Shown here: positions 6,523 through 11,811 of the stretch, piece by piece
How the letters are laid out: each line of letters begins with the position of its first letter
Position numbering within the stretch: the first letter of the stretch is position 1
The notes under the pieces: generated by a model
What the model was told of the DNA's origin: nothing
Database searches by the model: none
What the model saw: the letters and a program-made list of their open reading frames with translations, nothing else
Made by a program: the position numbers and the translations under genes
Assembly (NCBI GenBank): GCA_947631715.1
Contig: CANRMK010000032.1
Location: 1 to 11,811 of the forward strand
Length of the DNA: 11,811 nt
Reading direction: 5' to 3'
DNA from: an uncultured Acetatifactor sp.
GTDB lineage: Bacteria; Bacillota; Clostridia; Lachnospirales; Lachnospiraceae

Positions 6523-8406
6523 ATGGAAACGTTAAAGTTCGGCTATCGGTTCTTTAAGAAAAGTATGCCGCTTGCAGTGCTGGCAGAGCTCTTGAGCCTG
6601 CTCGGCATTTTGGCGGAGCTTCTGCTCCCGCTTCTGACAGGCCTTTTGATCGATTTTGTGATCCAAAAGGGTCAGGTGTCCGAGGGCAGCGGCGGGATCT
6701 TTGGCTTTCTTTTGTCGGGAAAGTACGGGGAAGTACATACCATGGAGCTGTTCTGGTCCGTGGCCGCAGTCTATGGCCTGTTGATCGCCCTGCGGATCGT
6801 GTTCATCTACATTCGGGATCTGATGCAGGAATGGATCGGCCTGAAGCTGGAGACGGAGCTCAGGTACGGGACCTATGACAAGCTGATGGAACTGGATTCC
6901 GCCACCATTGCGGATTACAACTCCGGCGAGCTTCTGCAGATCTTGAACGGCGATACCATTATGTTCAAGGAACTGTTCGCCCACAGGATCCCCTATCTGC
7001 TGGACGCTGTCTTTATGCTGGTCATCACTTTGGCGCTGATCGCAGGGATCAACATTTCCTTTATTGTGATCCCGCTGATCCTGATGCCCTTTCTGGTAAA
7101 GACTGTGCTCGACTTTAAGAGAAAGGCCCGGATCAATTTCAAGGCTATCCGGAGCAGAGGGGCCGAAATGAACCTGACCACTCAGGAAAACATTGCCGCA
7201 GTGCGCATTGTCCGCTCCTTTACGAACGAAGAGCTGGAAAAGGAAAAATTTGAAGTCTGCAATCAGAACCTGATGGACGCACGAATGAAGCAGATCTGGC
7301 TCTCCTCCGGATTTGACCTGACATTCAACTCCATCAAGCAGATCGCATATATCGGAACCATTGTGATCGGAGCCATTCTGGTGATCAAAGGGTACATGAC
7401 CGTGGGCTATATTCTGTCCTCGTCCACCTATGTGCTGCGCATTATGAACAATATCACGAACCTGAACAACCATATTTTCAACATGCAGCAGCAGACCATA
7501 GCGGGACTGGAGCTAAAGAGCTTCATGGAAAAGGAAAGCAGTGTCCCCGACAATAAGGAGCCGGATCTGCGGTCTGACGCGCCGGATATCGAGCTGAAAA
7601 ATGTATCTATGCAGATCGACGGCCAGGAAATCCTGAAAAATATTAATGTGAGCATCCCCTATGGCAAAAAGATCGGTATTGTGGGGGAGACCGGTTCCGG
7701 AAAGAGCGTTCTGTTGAAAGCGCTGGTGCGCACCCGGGATATCACAGGGGGCGCCATCACCATCGACGGCCATGACATCAAGGAGTTCAGCCTGGAGAAT
7801 CTGCGCAGGATGTATTCCTATGTATTTCAGGACGTCTTCCTGTTCTCCAACACCATAGAGTCCAATATTGCCTACAGCCGTTCCGATATTGACGAGCGCA
7901 TGGTCACAAAGGCGGCCGCCTATGCCCAGGCGGATAAGTTCATCGATGCGCTGGCAGACCGTTACAAGACCATTGTGGGCGAGCGGGGGCTGGGCATTTC
8001 CGGCGGACAGAAGCAGAGAGTGTCCATCGCCAGGGCATTCCACAAGAACGCTCCCGTATTTATCCTGGACGATTCCACCAGTGCGCTGGATGTCAATACA
8101 GAACGTCTTCTGTTAAAGAACATTGAGGAGAACTTCCGGGAGAAGACGGTGATCATCACCGCGCACAGATTCTCTTCCGTGGTAAACTGTGACGAGATCC
8201 TCTACATGCGCGACGGCCAGATCGCGGAGAGGGGGACTTTCCAGGAGCTGATGGAACTGGGAGGGAGCTTTGCGCACGTATACAGCGTCCAGCAGGAGCA
8301 GCAGGCGTCGGTGGTGGATTTTGACAGCCTTGCGGTATCGGAGGACACGGCCGGGCAGGGCCCGGGGAGGGGATCTGCGGACAGAGGAGGTGCGTACCAT
8401 GGCTAA
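6523..8406 (+). CDS. Heterodimeric ABC exporter subunit 1 (degenerate ATP site)
   Basis: This 627-residue half-transporter has an N-terminal six-helix exporter domain (about 1-320) fused to an ATPase domain (about 350-590). Motifs visible are Walker A GETGSGKS at 388-395, Q-loop Gln436, an intact ISGGQ signature at 492-496, Walker B FILD at 513-516 and switch His548. The residue after Walker B is Asp517 where catalytic Glu is usual, which marks it as the degenerate-site partner of a BmrCD/LmrCD-like heterodimer. A hydrophilic Gly-rich tail (about 600-627) follows. I start at the ATG at 6523, with GGGGAG 11 bases upstream; a GTG at 6502 is open but has a poorer site. The stop overlaps the next gene by 8 bp. 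Such pairs export drugs, peptides or lipids; the substrate is unknown here. Confidence 0.95.
   Translation: METLKFGYRFFKKSMPLAVLAELLSLLGILAELLLPLLTGLLIDFVIQKGQVSEGSGGIFGFLLSGKYGEVHTMELFWSVAAVYGLLIALRIVFIYIRDLMQEWIGLKLETELRYGTYDKLMELDSATIADYNSGELLQILNGDTIMFKELFAHRIPYLLDAVFMLVITLALIAGINISFIVIPLILMPFLVKTVLDFKRKARINFKAIRSRGAEMNLTTQENIAAVRIVRSFTNEELEKEKFEVCNQNLMDARMKQIWLSSGFDLTFNSIKQIAYIGTIVIGAILVIKGYMTVGYILSSSTYVLRIMNNITNLNNHIFNMQQQTIAGLELKSFMEKESSVPDNKEPDLRSDAPDIELKNVSMQIDGQEILKNINVSIPYGKKIGIVGETGSGKSVLLKALVRTRDITGGAITIDGHDIKEFSLENLRRMYSYVFQDVFLFSNTIESNIAYSRSDIDERMVTKAAAYAQADKFIDALADRYKTIVGERGLGISGGQKQRVSIARAFHKNAPVFILDDSTSALDVNTERLLLKNIEENFREKTVIITAHRFSSVVNCDEILYMRDGQIAERGTFQELMELGGSFAHVYSVQQEQQASVVDFDSLAVSEDTAGQGPGRGSADRGGAYHG
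8385..8390 (+). promoter_or_regulatory. Strong ribosome binding site inside subunit 1 gene
   Basis: A perfect AGGAGG lies eight bases before the ATG at 8399, inside the last codons of subunit 1. It settles the start of subunit 2, whose frame is open back to 8270, and fits coupled 1:1 translation. Confidence 0.85.
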
Positions 8407-10165
8407 CAGGAATACTTTCTTTGAAGATGAAAAGATCGAAAAAAAGATAGATATCAAACAGCTGGGGCGGACCGTCAAGTATATCCTGCCCTATAAGAAG
8501 ATCCTGATCCTGGTCACGGGAATGATGCTGGTGGCATCGGTGGTGTCCCTTTTTCCGCCCAGGCTGCTGAAGCTGATCGTGGATGAGGTCGTGGTGGACA
8601 AAAATTACAGACAGCTTGCCCTGCTGGGCGCCGGGCTGGTGCTCTTGGCGGCCGTGGAGATCCTCTCCACCTTTATCCAGTCAAGAAGCATGGGAAAGAT
8701 GGGACTGTTGATCATCTCCAATATCAGGACGGATATTTTTGAGCGGCTCCAGCGGCTGCCTTTCGATTATTTTGACAACCGGCCGGACGGCAAGATCGTG
8801 GTCCGGGTAACGGAATACATCAACGGGCTGGCGGATTTCTTCTCCAACTATGTGATGATGTTCGCCATTTACATCGTGAAGATCGTAGTCGTGACGGTAT
8901 TCATGCTTTCCTTAAGCCCTGCGCTGACGCTGATCGTATTTGCGGCCATCGTGCCCATGATGACGATCGTGTTCCTGCTCAGGTCGGCCCTGCGCAGGCT
9001 GTATACGCTGCACCGGTTCAAGAATTCCAACCGCACTGCATTTCTGGTGGAATCCATTATGGGCGAGCAGATCGTGAAGAATTACAACCGTATCGCCATC
9101 AACAAGGAGACATACAAAAGCGTCCATGAAGAGAGCGTCAACATGTGGTGGACGATCGTGAAGCGCTCCCGGCTGAACCAGCCTGTGGTAATGGCTTTCT
9201 GGCATGTAGGGACCCTGTGCATTTACGGGGTGGCCCTGGCGCTGATCCTGGGAGGGAACGACCTGATCACCGCCGGAGTCGTGATCACGTTCACCACGTA
9301 TATGAGCTCCTTTCAGGATCCGCTGTCGCAGCTTTCCACCATTATCCAGGAGCTGGCCCAGGTAAGCTCCAACTTGGAGCAGGTCTTTGAGACCATCGAC
9401 TATCCCCTGGGGATACAGGATAAGGAAAATGCGGTCATATTAAAGGATATAAGGGGAAGAGTGGATTTCAACAACGTTACGTTCGCCTATGAGGAGGGCG
9501 TCAATATCCTGGAGCATTTTGACCTTCATGTAAGGCCCGGGGAGACCATCGCCCTTGTGGGGCCTACAGGCGCGGGAAAGACGACGATCATCAATATGCT
9601 CACCAGATTTTACGATGTGAAAGAGGGCAGCGTCACCATTGACGGCGTGGATGTGCGGGATGCGGATCTGTACTCCCTGCGCCGGGAGGTGGGCGTATTG
9701 ATGCAGGATCCCTTTATCTTTAAAGGGACCGTGCTGGACAATATCCGGTATGGAAAGCGGGACGCCACGGACGAAGAGTGCATGAAAGCCGCAGAGATCA
9801 TTTTTGCGGACAGATTTATCCGGAGATTGAACGGCGGATACGGGCATGTGCTGGAGGAGCGCGGCGCGGGGCTCTCAGCCGGAGAAAAGCAGCTGATCAG
9901 CTTTGCGCGTATCGTTCTGAAAAATCCGTCTGTGGTCATTCTGGACGAGGCCACCAGCGCCATCGATACGGAGACGGAGCTTTTGATCAAGGAAGCGCTG
10001 GACGTGCTGATCAAAGATAAGACGGCATTCATCGTGGCGCACAGGCTGTCCACGATCCGCAACTCCGACCGTATCCTGTATATCAGCAACAAAGGAATCG
10101 CGGAGGAGGGGACCCATGAACAGCTGATGGCGAAAAAGGGACTGTATTACGAACTGGCAAAATAG
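8399..10165 (+). CDS. Heterodimeric ABC exporter subunit 2 (catalytic Walker B)
   Basis: This 588-residue half-transporter is the partner of subunit 1. It has six predicted membrane helices in about residues 35-330 and then an ATPase domain. Motifs are Walker A GPTGAGKT at 388-395, Q-loop Gln436, Walker B VILD to Asp516 with catalytic Glu517, and switch His548. The signature is LSAGE at 492-496 instead of LSGGQ. Because each ATP site uses Walker motifs from one subunit and the signature from the other, this subunit gives the intact Glu to the site completed by the partner's good ISGGQ. Its own altered signature completes the degenerate site. This pattern is known for heterodimeric type IV exporters. 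The gene overlaps its partner by 8 bp; the convergent regulator gene ends 21 bp downstream. Confidence 0.95.
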   Translation: MANRNTFFEDEKIEKKIDIKQLGRTVKYILPYKKILILVTGMMLVASVVSLFPPRLLKLIVDEVVVDKNYRQLALLGAGLVLLAAVEILSTFIQSRSMGKMGLLIISNIRTDIFERLQRLPFDYFDNRPDGKIVVRVTEYINGLADFFSNYVMMFAIYIVKIVVVTVFMLSLSPALTLIVFAAIVPMMTIVFLLRSALRRLYTLHRFKNSNRTAFLVESIMGEQIVKNYNRIAINKETYKSVHEESVNMWWTIVKRSRLNQPVVMAFWHVGTLCIYGVALALILGGNDLITAGVVITFTTYMSSFQDPLSQLSTIIQELAQVSSNLEQVFETIDYPLGIQDKENAVILKDIRGRVDFNNVTFAYEEGVNILEHFDLHVRPGETIALVGPTGAGKTTIINMLTRFYDVKEGSVTIDGVDVRDADLYSLRREVGVLMQDPFIFKGTVLDNIRYGKRDATDEECMKAAEIIFADRFIRRLNGGYGHVLEERGAGLSAGEKQLISFARIVLKNPSVVILDEATSAIDTETELLIKEALDVLIKDKTAFIVAHRLSTIRNSDRILYISNKGIAEEGTHEQLMAKKGLYYELAK

Positions 10166-10170
10166 GGAGC

Positions 10171-10197
10171 GGAATGCCTGGGAAGCTCAGGCTTTCC
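10171..10197. terminator. Possible bidirectional terminator hairpin
   Basis: GGAATGCCTG (10171-10180) and CAGGCTTTCC (10188-10197) pair at 9 of 10 positions around a 7-base loop, between the convergent exporter and regulator genes. The right arm covers the regulator's last codons. T-runs on either side are poor (TATTTT on the minus side), so termination may be weak. Confidence 0.4.
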
Positions 10198-10519
10198 AGA
10201 TCTTTAAGGTCTTGATCAGCTTTGTCTTATCCTTGTCGTTCATCTTGGAGATCAGCTCCAGAAGCTCGTTGTCGAGAGCGGTAGGCCTGTACTCGGGCTC
10301 CACCCGGCCGATCAGGGAATCCAGGGAAATGTTCATCAGCTTTGCGTAATACATCAGAATGCGCAGGGACATAGCCGTGCGGTTGTTCTCCACATTGCTG
10401 ATATAACCGGGGGTCACATTCAGCGCTTCGGCCACCTCCGCCTGAGTCAGCTTCATCTGGATGCGGAGCTCCTTGATCTGGGCTCCCAGGTTGTCAAATT
10501 CTTCGTAGTTCTTTCGCAT
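10187..10519 (-). CDS. XRE-family helix-turn-helix regulator
   Basis: This 110-residue cytoplasmic protein should be a DNA-binding transcription regulator. A Cro/C1-type helix-turn-helix covers about residues 12-72, with 'LTQAEVAEALNVTPGYISNV' at 24-43 containing the turn and recognition helix, followed by 'SLDSLIG'. The remaining 40 residues are charged and end in a short lysine-rich helix, probably for dimerisation; there is no sensor or peptidase domain. I start at the ATG at 10519, because GGAGG lies eight bases upstream; the frame opens further to a GTG at 10534 that includes that site. It is divergent from the MATE gene and convergent with the exporter pair, so it could repress itself and the MATE gene through the shared AT-rich gap. 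This is inference from layout. Confidence 0.92.
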   Translation of the reverse strand: MRKNYEEFDNLGAQIKELRIQMKLTQAEVAEALNVTPGYISNVENNRTAMSLRILMYYAKLMNISLDSLIGRVEPEYRPTALDNELLELISKMNDKDKTKLIKTLKIWKA

Positions 10520-10571
10520 AGTCAATTCCTCCACATAAGCATAAGGTTAAGTGAAACGTACCAATAAAAAA

Positions 10572-10600
10572 AGTATATAATAAATATGTCGCTTTTTGAA
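10572..10600 (-). promoter_or_regulatory. Candidate promoter for the XRE regulator
   Basis: On the minus strand TATACT (10572-10577, 5/6) is preceded by TTCAAA (10595-10600, 4/6) with a 17 bp spacer, about 50 bases before the regulator start. The region is AT-rich, so other hexamer pairs are possible. Confidence 0.4.
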
Positions 10601-10634
10601 GATAGTATTTCAAAGTTAAGTATGCAATTAATAT

Positions 10635-10649
10635 AAAATTGGCAATTTT
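10635..10649. repeat. 15 bp palindrome in regulator/MATE gap, candidate operator
   Basis: AAAATTG and CAATTTT form a perfect inverted repeat around a single G. It lies between the two divergent promoters, about 30 bp upstream of the MATE -35. Two copies of GTTAAGT (10546-10552 and 10615-10621) are also in the gap. Either could be the regulator's site. Confidence 0.4.
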
Positions 10650-10678
10650 TTTATCATTTTTTGTAAAATTTTAATCGA

Positions 10679-10708
10679 ATGACAAAATACTTATAACTAT
10701 GATATAAT
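10679..10708 (+). promoter_or_regulatory. Strong promoter for the MATE gene
   Basis: ATGACA (10679-10684, 5/6 to TTGACA), an 18 bp spacer and a perfect TATAAT (10703-10708) preceded by TG at 10700-10701 (extended -10) make a near-consensus SigA-type promoter. T/A-rich DNA just upstream could act as an UP element. The leader would be about 45 bases. Confidence 0.75.
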
Positions 10709-10756
10709 ATCGGCGGGCATTTGATCTGCACTGCTCTGTAGATCCTGCAGGAGGCG

Positions 10757-11811
10757 ATGAATTTGACGAACGATTTTTCAAAAGGAAAGGTCTGGAAGAA
10801 TATTGTTTCCCAGGCCATACCGCTGATTCTGGCGCAGCTCGTCCAGCTTTTGTACAATGTGGTGGACCGGGTATATATCGGCCATCTGCCGGGAGCGGAC
10901 AGCCTTGCGCTGACCGGCATCGGCCTTTCGTTCCCGCTGATTACATTGATCGCCGCTTTTACCAATCTCTTCGGAACCGGCGGCACCCCGCTGTTCTCTA
11001 TTGCCAGAGGCGCCGGGGCAAAGGAGCGGGCGGAGAAGATCCTGGGAAATACCTTTTCCCTGCTTCTGGGAACGTCAGTGATCATGTTCTTTCTCTGCTA
11101 TTTTTTCCGAAAGCCGGTGCTGTATCTCTTTGGGGCCAGCGATGATTCCTATGTGTACGCAGACGCTTACCTTAAGATCTATCTGTTCGGTACGGCCTTT
11201 TCCATGCTGTCCACGGGACTGAACGGATTTATCAGCGCCCAGGGCTTCCCCAGGACGGGAATGCTGACTACCCTGATCGGGGCGGTCCTGAACCTGATCC
11301 TGGACCCGGTGTTCATTTTCGGCTTCCATATGGGAGTGAGCGGCGCCGCTCTCGCCACTGTGCTGAGCCAGATGGTGTCCTGTATCTGGGTCCTGCGGTT
11401 CTTGACGGGAAAGAGAGCGCTGTTAAGGCTGCAGCGGAAAAATCTGCGCGTGGGACGGCGGCTGGCCGGGGAGATCATGGCTCTCGGCATGTCGGGCTTT
11501 ATCATGCAGGGGACCAACTGCCTGGTGCAGGTAGTGTGCAACGCGACCCTGAAGATATTCGGCGGAGATCTGTTCGTGGGGATCATGACTGTGATCAACT
11601 CTGTGCGGGAGATCCTGTCCCTCCCGGTACAGGGGCTCACCAGCGGCTCCCAGCCTGTCCTGGGTTATAACTATGGGGCCAGGCAGTATGACAGAGTGCG
11701 CCAGGGAATCCGCTTTACGGCGGCGCTGGGCATCATTTACACCATGGCGGCCTGGCTGGTGGTACTTTTGTTCCCTCATTTCCTGCTCTCTATCTTTACG
11801 GAGGATCCGGC
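10757..11811 (+). CDS. MATE family efflux transporter (3' end beyond window)
   Basis: The frame is open from 10757 to the right edge, about 351 codons; MATE proteins usually have about 440-460 residues, so roughly the last quarter is missing. These proteins use a Na+ or H+ gradient to expel drugs and other organic compounds. The N-terminus (NDFSKG, then a polar stretch and 'IPLILAQLVQLLYNVVDRVY') is typical of clostridial MATE members. 'GTGGTPLFSIARGAG' in the first half and 'SQPVLGYNYGA' in the second are the expected repeat landmarks. Several hydrophobic helices are readable throughout. AGGAGG (10749-10754) is only two bases before the ATG at 10757 but eight before an in-frame TTG at 10763, so the protein may really begin there as MTNDFSKG. 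A strong promoter precedes it, and a divergent XRE regulator lies next to it. Confidence 0.93.
   Translation, partial: MNLTNDFSKGKVWKNIVSQAIPLILAQLVQLLYNVVDRVYIGHLPGADSLALTGIGLSFPLITLIAAFTNLFGTGGTPLFSIARGAGAKERAEKILGNTFSLLLGTSVIMFFLCYFFRKPVLYLFGASDDSYVYADAYLKIYLFGTAFSMLSTGLNGFISAQGFPRTGMLTTLIGAVLNLILDPVFIFGFHMGVSGAALATVLSQMVSCIWVLRFLTGKRALLRLQRKNLRVGRRLAGEIMALGMSGFIMQGTNCLVQVVCNATLKIFGGDLFVGIMTVINSVREILSLPVQGLTSGSQPVLGYNYGARQYDRVRQGIRFTAALGIIYTMAAWLVVLLFPHFLLSIFTEDP

Noticed and set aside
6532..7473. 313-codon open frame on the minus strand
   Set aside because: It is antisense to the membrane domain of exporter subunit 1. The translation is His/Gln/Asp-rich with no motif or plausible ribosome site.
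10723..10744. GATCT/AGATC stem in the MATE leader
   Set aside because: Only five continuous pairs around a 12-base loop; too weak to call a regulatory RNA.

Overview
The window looks like a chromosomal segment of a Gram-positive anaerobe of the Clostridia, most probably a Lachnospiraceae-type Firmicute. The reasons are strong GGAGG/AGGAGG ribosome binding sites before nearly every gene, moderately GC-rich coding DNA with AT-rich intergenic regions, two predicted lipoproteins, a UgpABCE/MsmK-style sugar importer, a heterodimeric ABC exporter and a clostridial-type MATE protein. The taxonomic call is an inference. There are nine genes: eight complete and one cut by the right edge. I see no tRNA, rRNA, insertion sequence, prophage or CRISPR array.

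Left block (1-6229, all minus strand). Read in the direction of transcription, the genes are: an FRG-domain protein of unknown function, an MsmK/UgpC-type ATPase, a MalF/UgpA-type permease, a MalG/UgpE-type permease, a solute-binding lipoprotein with an unusual C-terminal membrane helix, and a small lipoprotein that looks like two OB-fold-type domains. The importer core is tightly packed (36, 32 and 83 bp gaps, then a 4 bp overlap) and is a complete carbohydrate-uptake-type ABC transporter. A good promoter lies upstream of the FRG gene. A second promoter candidate lies before the last lipoprotein, so that gene may be expressed separately as well.

Middle block (6523-10165, plus strand). Two half-size ABC exporter subunits overlap by 8 bp and almost certainly form a heterodimer. 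Their ATP sites are complementary: one site is degenerate (Asp for the catalytic Glu in subunit 1, LSAGE signature in subunit 2) and the other is intact. The 293 bp region between this pair and the FRG gene contains two inverted repeats and a GC-rich hairpin in the likely exporter leader.

Right block (10187-11811). A small XRE-type helix-turn-helix regulator on the minus strand converges on the exporter pair. It is divergent from a MATE efflux gene, which has a near-consensus extended promoter and probably a TTG start. The regulator could control the MATE gene, the exporter pair or only itself; the sequence does not decide this.

Overall the window pairs an uptake operon with two efflux systems and a local regulator. 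Most genes belong to known families. The least explained parts are the FRG gene heading the importer operon, the doubly anchored binding protein, and the tandem OB-fold-like lipoprotein.
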